Below, piece after piece: positions 16,244-24,277 of a DNA stretch of 38,341 nt. The notes below the pieces were generated by a model. It made no database searches and was not told where the DNA came from. It was given only the letters and a program-made list of their open reading frames with translations. A program made the position numbers and the translations under genes. The first letter of the stretch is position 1. The number at the start of each line of letters is the position of its first letter. The stretch is from Rickettsiales bacterium (GTDB lineage Bacteria; Pseudomonadota; Alphaproteobacteria; Rickettsiales; Anaplasmataceae): NCBI GenBank assembly GCA_031266615.1, contig JAISAR010000100.1:1-38341 (forward strand). The letters are read 5' to 3'.

Positions 16244-17301
16244 AACAACAATGGCTAAACAGATGTGTAATGGTAGAACCAAGGAGTTTTGAATTACTGT
16301 CACTACAAACAGGAAAGCAGCCTATCTTTAAAAATATAAAACATGCAGTAAGAAATAGTGAAAGAGGAATAATACCGATACATGGAATCTTGACAAAAAA
16401 GTCAGAAACTTTTGATGATATTTTTGGAATGACTTCCTATAATCAAATAGAAGCACAAATTACACAAGCAATAGAAGATAGTGATATAGAAACAATCCTG
16501 TTGGATATAGACAGTCCAGGAGGAGAAGTAAATGGAGTGTTTGACCTTGCTGATTTTATTTACAGTGCAAGAGGAAAAAAGAGGATAATAGCGATAGCAA
16601 ATGATGATGCATATTCTGCAGCGTACGCTATAGCTTCTAGTGCTGAAAAGGTATTTGTGAGCAGAACTTCTGGTGTTGGCAGTATTGGAGTAATAGCAAG
16701 CCACATAGATCAAAGTGGGTTTGATGAAAAGCAAGGTATTAAGTATACCACAATCTTTGCTGGTAGCCGAAAGAATGATTTAAATCCGCATAAGCCTATT
16801 AACTCTGAAGGTTTAGAAAGTTTGAGAGAGGAAATAGATCGTTTATATGAGATGTTTGTCCAGCTAATAGCACGTAATCGAAATCTTTCTATAGAAGCAA
16901 TCAAATCAACAGAAGCAGGGCTATATTTTGGCAAGAACGCTGTGGATATTGGCCTTGCAGACGGAATTACAATTCTTTCAAAGTTTAAATCTATTAATAA
17001 AAACAGGAGTATTACTATGAACGAACAAACTATAACTGACCTAAAAGAAGAAACTAATAATTTAACTAAGTATCGTACTGAAGTTGTTGAATTAATACGT
17101 TTGTGTAACTTATCACGAATGCCAGAGAAAATAGGAGAATTTATTGAGCAGGGTGTAAGTGTTGAGCAAGCAAGGGAAGTTTTAATGGAATTACTTGCAG
17201 AAAGAACAAAGAAGACAGAGATAATAAGTACAATACCACAGAATTCAGGAGAAGAGTTGATGATGCAGGTAGCGAAAAGTCGTGCGCAATCAGGCATTTA
17301 A
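16240..17301 (+). CDS. S49-family prohead protease (lambda gpC-like) with nested scaffold domain
   Basis: A 353-residue protein. The SppA-type core contains the LLDIDSPGG oxyanion region (88-95), the likely nucleophile Ser126 in DDAYSAAYAIAS and the general base Lys178 in GSRKNDL. The 52-residue spacing matches S49 peptidases of this class. The C-terminal 94 residues (from 260) are helical and lack protease motifs, fitting a scaffold domain as in lambda C/Nu3. An internal in-frame ATG at 17017 with a strong ribosome site supports a separate scaffold product. ATG 16240 overlaps the portal stop. Confidence 0.93.
   Translation: MKQQWLNRCVMVEPRSFELLSLQTGKQPIFKNIKHAVRNSERGIIPIHGILTKKSETFDDIFGMTSYNQIEAQITQAIEDSDIETILLDIDSPGGEVNGVFDLADFIYSARGKKRIIAIANDDAYSAAYAIASSAEKVFVSRTSGVGSIGVIASHIDQSGFDEKQGIKYTTIFAGSRKNDLNPHKPINSEGLESLREEIDRLYEMFVQLIARNRNLSIEAIKSTEAGLYFGKNAVDIGLADGITILSKFKSINKNRSITMNEQTITDLKEETNNLTKYRTEVVELIRLCNLSRMPEKIGEFIEQGVSVEQAREVLMELLAERTKKTEIISTIPQNSGEELMMQVAKSRAQSGI
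17005..17019 (+). promoter_or_regulatory. Internal ribosome site and start for nested scaffold
   Basis: AGGAG at 17005-17009, seven bases, then ATG at 17017, in the protease frame (codon 260). The site is stronger than the protease gene's own start, which relies on ATGA overlap with the portal stop. Confidence 0.7.
17017..17301 (+). CDS. Probable internal-start scaffolding protein (Nu3-like)
   Basis: A nested product of 94 residues in the same frame as the protease, beginning MNEQTITDLKEETNN. It is predicted to be mostly helical with charged heptad-like stretches, as expected of a scaffold. In lambda, Nu3 is made from an in-frame start inside gene C and guides capsid protein assembly before being degraded by the gpC protease. 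Gene order here (portal, protease/scaffold, decoration, major capsid) is the same. Evidence is the strong internal ribosome site and the domain boundary; there is no direct sequence match to Nu3. Confidence 0.65.
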   Translation: MNEQTITDLKEETNNLTKYRTEVVELIRLCNLSRMPEKIGEFIEQGVSVEQAREVLMELLAERTKKTEIISTIPQNSGEELMMQVAKSRAQSGI

Positions 17302-17328
17302 AATATATAACAAAAGGAGAAAAGCAAA

Positions 17329-17700
17329 ATGAGTAGTATAACAGAACAAAATAATCTAGGTGACTTATTAAAGTATGAGGCATCAAGCCTGTATTCAAGA
17401 GACTCAATAGCAGTAGCTAAAGGTCAAAATCTTAAACTTGGTACAGTTGTTGGTCGTGATAAAGACGACATGATTAAGGTAATAAATCCAACTGCCACAG
17501 ATGGCACACAAACAGCGATAGGTGTAATAACAAGCGATGTAAATAGCAAAGATGGAGATACTAAAGCAGTAATAATTACTCGTATTGCTCTTCTTGCCGA
17601 TCATGCAATTGTATGGCCAGCAAATATCACTGAAGAGCAGAAAGCTGCAGCAATAAAGCAACTTGAAGCACGAGGAATCATCATCCGTAAGGGAGTTTAA
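17329..17700 (+). CDS. Head decoration protein (lambda gpD family)
   Basis: A 123-residue protein between the scaffold and the major capsid gene, preceded by an AAAGGAG ribosome site. It contains YEASSLYSRDSIAVAKGQ and LKLGTVVGRD near the N-terminus and AIGVITSDVNSKDGDTKAVI in the middle, which is the typical pattern of HDPD-type decoration proteins. These trimerise on the expanded capsid and stabilise it. Confidence 0.85.
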   Translation: MSSITEQNNLGDLLKYEASSLYSRDSIAVAKGQNLKLGTVVGRDKDDMIKVINPTATDGTQTAIGVITSDVNSKDGDTKAVIITRIALLADHAIVWPANITEEQKAAAIKQLEARGIIIRKGV

Positions 17701-17733
17701 CTAAAATTAATAGGAAAAAAGGGGGAGAAAAAA

Positions 17734-18738
17734 ATGCAAAATCCATTTACAAATACAGCATTTAGCATGACGGCACTAACAAATGCGATAAATATATTGC
17801 CGATAAATTATGGACGAGTTGAAAATTTAAATTTATTTCCAAGTAGGTCAGTAAGATTTAGACATATTACCATAGAAGAGCAAAATGGAGTATTAAGTTT
17901 ACTACCAACGCAAGTTCCAGGAGCACCAGCAACAGTAGGAAAAAGAGGAAAAAGAAAGGTAAGAACATTTACGATTCCACATATTCCACATGATGATGTA
18001 GTGTTACCAGAAGAAGTACAGGGAATAAGAGCATTTGGATCAGAAAGTGAACTTAAAGCGCTGGCAGATGTAATAACTGACCATTTGCAGCTAATGAGAA
18101 ATAAACATGCAATAACGTTGGAGCATTTGCGTATGGGAGCGCTGGAAGGAATAATTCTGGACGCAGATGGCAGTGAATTGTTAAATCTGTACAACGAATT
18201 TGAAATAACACCAAAAGTAGTAAATTTTGCACTAGGAACTGCAACAACTGATGTAAAGCGTAAGTGTCTGGAAGTATTGCGGCACATAGAAGATAATCTA
18301 AGTGGTGAATATATGACAGGAATTCATGCTTTAGTAAGCCCTGAGTTTTTTGATGCACTTACTTCTCATACTAAAGTGAAAGAAGCATATGAAAGATGGC
18401 AAGAAGGAGCAGCGCTAAGAAATGATATGAGGTCAGGATTTACGTTCTGTGGAATCACATTTGAGGAATATAGAGGACAAGCAACTGATCCTGAAGGAAC
18501 CGTGAGAAGATTTATTGAGAAAGATACAGGGCATTGTTTTCCACTAGGAACAGCGAGCACATTTACAACATATTTTGCACCAGCAGATTTTAATGAGACA
18601 GTAAATACTCTTGGACAGCCACTATATGCAAAACAAGAGCCAAGAAGATTTGATAGAGGGACTGATTTGCATACGCAGTCAAACCCTCTGCCAATGTGCC
18701 ACCGTCCAGCAATACTAGTCAAGATCGTTGCAACATAG
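17734..18738 (+). CDS. Major capsid protein (lambda gpE family)
   Basis: A 334-residue protein with the gpE-family pattern: an N-terminal AFSMTALTNAINILP and GRVENLNLFPSRSVRFRHITIEEQNG, a central HIPHDDVVLPEEVQGIRAFG, and a C-terminal FGP-like stretch ending in PLPMCHRPAILVKI. The length is close to lambda gpE (341). It is preceded by a very strong GGGGGAG ribosome site, in keeping with the need for hundreds of copies per virion. Confidence 0.94.
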   Translation: MQNPFTNTAFSMTALTNAINILPINYGRVENLNLFPSRSVRFRHITIEEQNGVLSLLPTQVPGAPATVGKRGKRKVRTFTIPHIPHDDVVLPEEVQGIRAFGSESELKALADVITDHLQLMRNKHAITLEHLRMGALEGIILDADGSELLNLYNEFEITPKVVNFALGTATTDVKRKCLEVLRHIEDNLSGEYMTGIHALVSPEFFDALTSHTKVKEAYERWQEGAALRNDMRSGFTFCGITFEEYRGQATDPEGTVRRFIEKDTGHCFPLGTASTFTTYFAPADFNETVNTLGQPLYAKQEPRRFDRGTDLHTQSNPLPMCHRPAILVKIVAT

Positions 18739-18821
18739 GTAGAGCAAATATAAAGCGTTGTGAGGCAGAAGAATGCTTTACCTCTTCTTAGCATATAAAT
18801 GTTAGTATATAGCGGAGAAAT

Positions 18822-19142
18822 GTGCAAGAGAATATTAAGAGATTGTTTAAAGATTGTTTTGCCCATTTAGGAAAAGTAGCTTTGTATGAATCAAAGGATA
18901 AGTCATATATGGTACAAGTATTAAAGCAACAGCCAGATAAATTATACGAGATTGGTGAAGGACAATTTGTGGGAGAGATGCTTTTTCTTGAGGTAAACGT
19001 TTTTGATGTATTGAGGCCGATGGTGGGAGATATTTTTGTTATTGATGGTCGTAAATATAAAGTATATTCTCCACCACTGCGAGATAATTCAGGAATAGTA
19101 TGGAATATAAAATGCACAGTACTTGGAGAGAAAGATGTTTAA
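18822..19142 (+). CDS. Probable head-tail connector (lambda gpFII-like)
   Basis: A 106-residue protein started at GTG 18822 after CGGAG. The C-terminal half, with VLRPMVGDIFVIDGRKYKV and a following D-N-S-G-I-V-W turn, resembles the beta fold of lambda gpFII-type head completion proteins (117 residues), which bind the gpW-like plug and accept the tail. Placement after the major capsid gene agrees. An 83-base spacer precedes it, with only a weak hairpin-like sequence (18767-18788). Family match is tentative. Confidence 0.6.
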   Translation: MQENIKRLFKDCFAHLGKVALYESKDKSYMVQVLKQQPDKLYEIGEGQFVGEMLFLEVNVFDVLRPMVGDIFVIDGRKYKVYSPPLRDNSGIVWNIKCTVLGEKDV

Positions 19143-19623
19143 AATTGAAGTTAATGAAAACATTGAGAGAATTACTCACGACATTGATGCTAACAAAGCT
19201 AAAGTAGAGTTGGCAGCGGTAAGAGCGCTAAACAAAACGGCACTATGGTTAAAATCTCAGGCTGTCCGAGAAATCAGTGAAGAAAAGCAGATTAGGCTAA
19301 AAGTAATTAGAAAAAGACTCAGAATTATCAAGGCAAGGAAAAGCACTTTGAAAGTTTTAATTAGAGCATATCTGTATGATATAAATATAAAACAAGCAAA
19401 AATAAGAACAGCATTTAATGATGAATTTATGGCAACGATGCCAAGAGGCTATCGTGGTATTTTTAAACGTGCAGGAAGAACAGCACTACCGATACAGGAG
19501 ATTAAACTACCACTTGAACCTGAGGCTTCAAGGATAATAGAAAATCTTGTTAATTATGAAGTTGAAAGGATATTTGAAAAACATTTTACACATAAGTTAT
19601 TTTATGACGGCATTTTGGACTAA
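19135..19623 (+). CDS. Minor tail/head completion protein (gpZ-like)
   Basis: A 162-residue basic protein started at ATG 19135, with TGGAGAG just upstream; an upstream in-frame TTG at 19123 is less likely. It has VRALNKTALWLKSQAVREIS near the N-terminus, a strongly basic middle (RLKVIRKRLRIIKARKS) and PRGYRGIFKRAGRTALPIQEI, a pattern common to lambda gpZ-type tail completion proteins. It overlaps the preceding stop by eight bases and the next start by 20. Confidence 0.72.
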   Translation: MFKIEVNENIERITHDIDANKAKVELAAVRALNKTALWLKSQAVREISEEKQIRLKVIRKRLRIIKARKSTLKVLIRAYLYDINIKQAKIRTAFNDEFMATMPRGYRGIFKRAGRTALPIQEIKLPLEPEASRIIENLVNYEVERIFEKHFTHKLFYDGILD

Positions 19624-20131
19624 TTTACATGAGGCAATCTGTAATACGCTAAAGGCAGAGATACCAGCAATTCAAACTTGTGAGGTTTATCCAGCAATAA
19701 GGAAAGAGTTAGCAGCTCCAGCGGTATTTATAGAATTGTCAAGTCTAGAGCAAGGAAAAGATCCAGGAACAGAGGAGCTAGCGCTGAGAGCAAAATTTGA
19801 GGCACGAATAGTGATCGATAGCACAATAGAAAATGCACCTATTATTATCAGATCATTGGCGGCAGAAGTAGCAAGAGTGGTAAATAAAAACACTTGGAAA
19901 GTGGAAAAAATTTCACCAGGAGAATTTATCTCAGGAGGAGGAGATGATTTTAGGCCAGAGCTCGATGCATATTTAGTGTGGATGGTAGAGTGGGTGCATG
20001 AATTACATCTTGGTGATTCAGTATGGGCAGAGAGTAGTATTCCGCCGAATACTGTTTACATTGGGTTTACGCCTGATATTGGAGTTGCTAATAAGCATCA
20101 ATATGTAAAAGTTGGCAAGAATGATGGATAG
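19604..20131 (+). CDS. Probable tail terminator/completion protein (Mu gp37/DUF1834-like)
   Basis: A 175-residue protein when started at ATG 19604 (MTAFWTNLHEAIC); the longer frame from 19547 overlaps gpZ heavily and has no start signal. It has LAAPAVFIELSSLEQGKD and a central FEARIVIDS strand, in the manner of DUF1834-type proteins that sit between head-completion and baseplate genes. A tail terminator role is inferred from gene order. It overlaps the next gene by 11 bases. Confidence 0.6.
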   Translation: MTAFWTNLHEAICNTLKAEIPAIQTCEVYPAIRKELAAPAVFIELSSLEQGKDPGTEELALRAKFEARIVIDSTIENAPIIIRSLAAEVARVVNKNTWKVEKISPGEFISGGGDDFRPELDAYLVWMVEWVHELHLGDSVWAESSIPPNTVYIGFTPDIGVANKHQYVKVGKNDG

Positions 20132-20690
20132 TTTTAAAGATGCAGATTTACCAAGAAAGTTGGATAACTTGGTTAGACTTGGCACAGTGGAAGAAGTAGA
20201 CTGTGGCATGGCTAAGGTACGTGTAAAAACGATAGGTAATATATTAACAGACTGGTTGCCGTGGGTAACAGCAAGAGCTGGAGAAAATAGAAGTTGGTTT
20301 GCACCAAGTATTGGAGAACAGGTGATAGTACTTTCGCCGTCTGGTGAAATTGCCAAAGGGATTGTCTTACCTGCAATTTATTATAAAAAATATCCTATTC
20401 CAGAAGGAAGTAAGGAAGAAGTAAGCGGTTTTGTTTTTAAAGATGGAACAGTTATTTACTATGACCGAAATGGTCATAAGTTTACAGTTTCTGTCAAGGA
20501 AGAAGGAATGCTTGTTTTTACAGTAAAAGAAACGCAAATGGAAGTGACCAGTAAGAAAGTTATTTTGAAAACGGGAAGATCAAGTTCAAATATAACTGAT
20601 GAAAAGATTGTCTTACAGGTTGGGAACTCAAGTCTAGAGATTACTGAGAGTGGCATTAAGTTAAATGCGAAAAAAATAGATTTAAACTAG
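20121..20690 (+). CDS. V: Baseplate assembly protein V (tail spike)
   Basis: A 189-residue protein started at ATG 20121 (ATG 20124 also possible). The N-terminal OB-like domain has LVRLGTVEEVD and VRVKTIGNILTDWLPWVTARAG, then SIGEQVIVLSPSGE, the hallmark of P2 gpV and related spikes. The C-terminal part (about 105-189) consists of short alternating strands (FKDGTVIYYDRNGH, KVILKTGRSSSNIT), fitting a triple beta-helix needle. It forms the membrane-piercing spike at the baseplate centre and probably carries the PAAR tip encoded next. Confidence 0.92.
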   Translation: MMDSFKDADLPRKLDNLVRLGTVEEVDCGMAKVRVKTIGNILTDWLPWVTARAGENRSWFAPSIGEQVIVLSPSGEIAKGIVLPAIYYKKYPIPEGSKEEVSGFVFKDGTVIYYDRNGHKFTVSVKEEGMLVFTVKETQMEVTSKKVILKTGRSSSNITDEKIVLQVGNSSLEITESGIKLNAKKIDLN

Positions 20691-20700
20691 CCGGAGAAAA

Positions 20701-20733
20701 ATGTTAGAGCTAATAATGATAAGGGTATTATGA
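20701..20733 (+). CDS. Ten-residue leader ORF coupled to PAAR gene
   Basis: A CCGGAG ribosome site precedes ATG 20701. The frame encodes MLELIMIRVL, and its TGA overlaps the PAAR gene ATG (20730) as ATGA. The PAAR start itself has only a weak AAGGG. The leader probably loads ribosomes for the PAAR gene. It may alternatively be a remnant of a longer gene. Confidence 0.35.
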   Translation: MLELIMIRVL

Positions 20734-21182
20734 TTGGTGATATTGAGTATACCTCTCAAACATCAGAATTAAGTGGATATGAATCAGGATGTGAAGATGA
20801 GTCAAGAAGAGAGGAGGAAACAAGAGGTTCATTGTTAGGGCAAAAACGACTTTCAGAATCAGACAAAGATTTAAGTTTGGCAAAACAGGGAAAAGTTGTT
20901 CGTTTTGGTGATATGTGTAACCAACATGGAGATTATCTACAAAGCCCTGGCATAGGAGGAAGCAGTAATGTGTTTGTAAATGGTAGGCCTGTGCATCGTC
21001 AAGGAGATGAATGGTCACAACATGCATCAACAGACCCTTATAAGTCACCACATATTAGTCAATTCCTTCTTGAGGGGTCAGATTCAGTGTTTGTAAATGG
21101 CAAAGCCATTGCTCGTACTGGTGACCTAATTTCTTGTGGAGCAAAAGCAGAACAAGGAAGCAATGATGTCTTTGCAGGGTAA
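20730..21182 (+). CDS. PAAR-domain spike-tip protein with acidic N-terminal extension
   Basis: A 150-residue protein. The C-terminal 95 residues show the PAAR pattern: VVRFGDMCNQHGDYLQSPGIGGSSNVFVNGRPVHRQGD, then the second half SDSVFVNGKAIARTGDLISCG. The Cys and His residues can bind the metal that sharpens the spike tip. The first 55 residues are a charged, low-complexity extension (LSGYESGCEDES, SRREEETRG) not needed for a PAAR fold and possibly disordered. It caps gpV in the contractile tail. Confidence 0.88.
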   Translation: MIGDIEYTSQTSELSGYESGCEDESRREEETRGSLLGQKRLSESDKDLSLAKQGKVVRFGDMCNQHGDYLQSPGIGGSSNVFVNGRPVHRQGDEWSQHASTDPYKSPHISQFLLEGSDSVFVNGKAIARTGDLISCGAKAEQGSNDVFAG

Positions 21183-21187
21183 GTGAT

Positions 21188-21523
21188 ATGCGTGGTATGA
21201 ATTCTGAAACTGGTAAAACAATAAGTGGAATAGAGCATTTAAAACAATCAATAGTTGATATTTTAACTACACCAATTGGTGCTCGTGTTATGCGCCGAGA
21301 TTATGGATCAAGGTTATTTGAGCTGATTGATCATCCAATTGTACCTGGTTTTGCACAAGAGCTTTATGCAGCAGTTGCAGAAGCATTAGAAAAGTGGGAG
21401 CGTCGATTTAAGCTTAAACGTGTACAAATAACAGAAATTAAAGAAGGCAAAGTAACTCTCATTTTAGAAGGAACCTATCTACCAAATGGAGAGCCGATTC
21501 GCCTTGATGGTATTATAGTGTAA
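21188..21523 (+). CDS. W: Baseplate protein W (gp25-like)
   Basis: A 111-residue protein with the T4 gp25/P2 gpW pattern: HLKQSIVDILTTPIGARVMRRDYGSRLFELID, and a C-terminal EGTYLPNGEPIRLDGIIV. It is a sheath-initiating wedge component of contractile tails. It lies between the PAAR and J genes in the P2 order. Confidence 0.92.
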   Translation: MRGMNSETGKTISGIEHLKQSIVDILTTPIGARVMRRDYGSRLFELIDHPIVPGFAQELYAAVAEALEKWERRFKLKRVQITEIKEGKVTLILEGTYLPNGEPIRLDGIIV

Positions 21524-21537
21524 TATAAGGTAGTAGG

Positions 21538-22335
21538 ATGAAAACACCAAATATTGTCGAAACATCAAAATTTGAGGAAATCTTTTCTCGCATGAAAGAA
21601 GAGTTAGTTCATAGAGATAAAAATTTTTCTGCGCTAACCGAGAGTGATCCAGCAATAAAAATCCTGGAAGTGGCAGCCTGGCGTGAACTTTTGCTTAGGC
21701 AAAGGATTAATGATGCAGCAAAAGCAAATTTACTTGCTTTTGCAAAGGACAATGACCTTAATCTCTTAGCTGAATTTTATGGCGTTGTGCGGAAGGAATC
21801 AGAGGATGATGAATCCTTAAGAAAGCGGGTAAAAGCCAAAATTGTTGGTTGGTCAACAGCAGGAAGCAAAGAGCATTATCGTTATCATGCATTATCTGCT
21901 GACACAAGAGTAAAAGATGCGCAAGTGGTATCACCTATACCAGGAAGTGTACAGATTTCAATACTTTCCACAGAAAATGATGGAGTACCTTCAGAAGAAT
22001 TGCTAGAGATCGTCAGAAATCACGTTATTCGCGATGATATTCGTGTATTAACAGATACGCTTACAGTTATTGGCTGTGGTATTATTCCCATTACTATTCA
22101 TGCTAAAGTGCATATTTACCCTACTGCATCAAAAGATGTTATCGAAGCTGCAAAGGAACAATTTATCAAAGATCTTGAATCTGCTAAAGGTTTAGGGTGG
22201 AATGTTACCAGATCATGGATTATTGCCCACCTCTTTATAGAAGGTATGCAGAATATGGAGCTTACAGAGCCCATAGAAGACATAATTGTACAAAATAATG
22301 AATGCGTTGCTTTAAGTGATTTAAGTGTTAGGTAA
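21538..22335 (+). CDS. J: Baseplate assembly protein J
   Basis: A 265-residue protein with the Baseplate_J pattern: EVAAWRELLLRQRINDAAKANLLAFA followed by GSKEHYRYHALSADTRVKDA and SPIPGSVQISIL. The length is a little below P2 gpJ (302). It forms the baseplate wedge with W and I. TAGTAGG precedes the ATG at a usable distance. Confidence 0.92.
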   Translation: MKTPNIVETSKFEEIFSRMKEELVHRDKNFSALTESDPAIKILEVAAWRELLLRQRINDAAKANLLAFAKDNDLNLLAEFYGVVRKESEDDESLRKRVKAKIVGWSTAGSKEHYRYHALSADTRVKDAQVVSPIPGSVQISILSTENDGVPSEELLEIVRNHVIRDDIRVLTDTLTVIGCGIIPITIHAKVHIYPTASKDVIEAAKEQFIKDLESAKGLGWNVTRSWIIAHLFIEGMQNMELTEPIEDIIVQNNECVALSDLSVR

Positions 22336-22341
22336 AAATTG

Positions 22342-23559
22342 GTGATACTTCCTCCAAATGCTTCAAAGCAAGAGCAAATACTTACAGACATAATTAATTA
22401 TTCTCTTGATGCAAATTCTCTACGGGGATTTAAATTTAACTCACAGACTGAAATGTTGCCGTGGCTAGTAGCGGAATACGGCTTGGGGGAAATTTTATCC
22501 TGGGGTAAGAAAGTTACTAAGAGTGCATTAAAAGAATGGGTCTTAGCTAAGCAAAACGGAATAAGATTTCAACGTTTGCGCGGTACACCACAGTCACTGA
22601 AGATGGCACTTAGGTGGGCAAACATTAATAATATTACCATTCAAGAAGAACCACCAGGAGAGCATTTTGCTGAATTTCAAATTGGCATCTCTGATGTTCC
22701 TAATGACTTTTTTGTCGATAGTGTAATTGCTCTGGCAAAACTTTCTGCACCGGCAAGATCTCGATTAATGCGAATATTCAATGACTATTACAATGCTCAG
22801 CGGTTTATGTTAGATGAAAGTATTTTTGGAGATCTTCTTTCAGACTACTCAGGTGTAAAAATAGCAAAAGAAGGACCAGTGTTATCGTTTGGAAGAAAAA
22901 ATTCATTTGAACTGAAAATAGGAAATCCAAGATTTAAATTTGGCACTTTTAGATCACATTATGATAGAAGCTACAGTAATGATTTATATAGGTTAGATGT
23001 TGCAATATTAGGAGAAACAGAGCCTCATACGAAGAATTACAACGGTATATATGAAAGAAGTCATCAGTGGTATAACTTAAAAGCACTATATCCTCTACCA
23101 CAGAGTTTATTGCCAGAAATTAAGTTTGCTAAAGCGTTGGTAGTATTGTCAGATAGTTGGAATTTAGGGGATATTAATGCTTGTTTTGCACCAACTGTTT
23201 ACGAAGAAATAGAGCGTACATTTTACTTAAGTGAAGATAAGCTCTCTGAGCAGATTTGGAACTTTCAACGCACACCAATTTTAGAGCGATTTAGTGTAAC
23301 TTATCACTATGAAACAAAGAATTTTACTGATCAAAGAATAATAGAGTTTAATCTAGCGGAATATCATATTGATTGTCAAAATGACTCAGATTCAAAGCAG
23401 AAGGATTCTATTCATGAACTAGAAAATTACGTAGCAGCATTCTATCCAGGTATGGTTACTTGGCATGAACATCGCCACTTAAATCGCCCTTGGAAAGATT
23501 TTGAGCCCATTATTGCAAAAAAATTGGACGTTTTTTCTACGAATCTTGTATATATATAA
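22342..23559 (+). CDS. I: Tail protein I with long C-terminal extension
   Basis: Residues 1-165 fit the P2 gpI pattern (ASKQEQILTDIINYSLDANS, LPWLVAEYGLGEILSW, LRGTPQSLKMALRWA), which joins tail fibres to the baseplate. P2 gpI is about 176 residues; this protein is 405, with an extra region of unknown fold that has GPVLSFGRKNSFELKIG and repeated aromatic residues. I prefer GTG 22342 with AGG eight bases upstream over the adjacent TTG 22339. The last codons (KLDVFSTNLVYI) are encoded by the repeated promoter-like motif, so the end of this protein doubles as a regulatory site. Confidence 0.85.
   Translation: MILPPNASKQEQILTDIINYSLDANSLRGFKFNSQTEMLPWLVAEYGLGEILSWGKKVTKSALKEWVLAKQNGIRFQRLRGTPQSLKMALRWANINNITIQEEPPGEHFAEFQIGISDVPNDFFVDSVIALAKLSAPARSRLMRIFNDYYNAQRFMLDESIFGDLLSDYSGVKIAKEGPVLSFGRKNSFELKIGNPRFKFGTFRSHYDRSYSNDLYRLDVAILGETEPHTKNYNGIYERSHQWYNLKALYPLPQSLLPEIKFAKALVVLSDSWNLGDINACFAPTVYEEIERTFYLSEDKLSEQIWNFQRTPILERFSVTYHYETKNFTDQRIIEFNLAEYHIDCQNDSDSKQKDSIHELENYVAAFYPGMVTWHEHRHLNRPWKDFEPIIAKKLDVFSTNLVYI
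23520..23558 (+). promoter_or_regulatory. Promoter-like motif copy 5, inside the end of gene I
   Basis: AAATTGGAC, 15 bases, then CTTGTATATATATAAC. It is the only copy located within a coding region. The CTTG block starts 40 bases before ATG 23585. It would allow the tail gene block from 23585 onward to be transcribed separately from the head and baseplate genes. Confidence 0.72.
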
Positions 23560-23584
23560 CATCAATTACATTGATCGATCGCAC

Positions 23585-24271
23585 ATGTCAATACTTACAC
23601 AATCAGGTAGAGCAGCTATTGCTGCAAGTATTAGGGAACAACCTATACACCTTGCTTGGGGATCTGGAGATTCTACCTGGGAAAGCAGCTACAAAGTTGA
23701 AAAAACTTTTACAGCAGGCGGCAAGATAAGTTTAGATCACCACACTATTAAAGATGTAAAAGTTTATACAGGGCAAACAATTTATCAGTCAAGCATAGAT
23801 TATATAGTTGATGGTAGCTCAGGCGCTATTGAGCGTGTAGAAAATGGTGCAATTATAGCAGATAGCGTAATCACTATAGAGTATACTCAAGACACACCAC
23901 CGGAACTAATTACTTCTGCAACATTAATTAAGGAAGTTGGACGTCGTGTTGTCGATGAGATACTCTTCTGCAGCGGTGATGAGAATGGAGAATTTGTGAC
24001 TCCATCTGGAAGGTTTAAACCATCGAATGTACCAACCAATAATCTGTATCTTAAATTTACTTTCGATTTCACGGACGCAGCAAATCAAGTTATACGGGAA
24101 TTAGGGGTTATGGTTGGTACTAAAGTAAAAGAAGGATTACCTACAGGACAGAGATATTTTGAGCCAAAAGACGTGGAAAATCCTGGAATTTTGTTAGTAC
24201 TTGAGCATACAGTACCACTAATCAGAACAGCAGCCACTCGTGAAACTTTTTCCTTTGTTGTAACATTTTAG
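23585..24271 (+). CDS. Tail-associated protein of unknown function
   Basis: A 228-residue protein when started at ATG 23585; the upstream part of the frame overlaps gene I and is not needed. It begins MSILTQSGRAAIAASIREQP and is beta-rich with many short strands (VKVYTGQTIYQSSIDYIVDG, VITIEYTQDTPPELIT). No catalytic motif. It is the first gene after a promoter-like motif, and it lies between gpI and a DUF4815-type protein, so it is probably a structural part of the tail tip or fibre. The start has no clear ribosome site. Confidence 0.75.
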   Translation: MSILTQSGRAAIAASIREQPIHLAWGSGDSTWESSYKVEKTFTAGGKISLDHHTIKDVKVYTGQTIYQSSIDYIVDGSSGAIERVENGAIIADSVITIEYTQDTPPELITSATLIKEVGRRVVDEILFCSGDENGEFVTPSGRFKPSNVPTNNLYLKFTFDFTDAANQVIRELGVMVGTKVKEGLPTGQRYFEPKDVENPGILLVLEHTVPLIRTAATRETFSFVVTF

Positions 24272-24277
24272 AAAAAA

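Noticed and set aside
16402..17407. Minus-strand frames of 88-195 codons across the protease gene
   Set aside because: All are antisense to the S49 protease and decoration genes, without ribosome sites, and have the biased composition of shadows.
18767..18789. AGAAGA/TCTTCT inverted repeat before the gpFII-like gene
   Set aside because: The stem is only six weak base pairs with no T-run; it is too weak to call a terminator or regulator.
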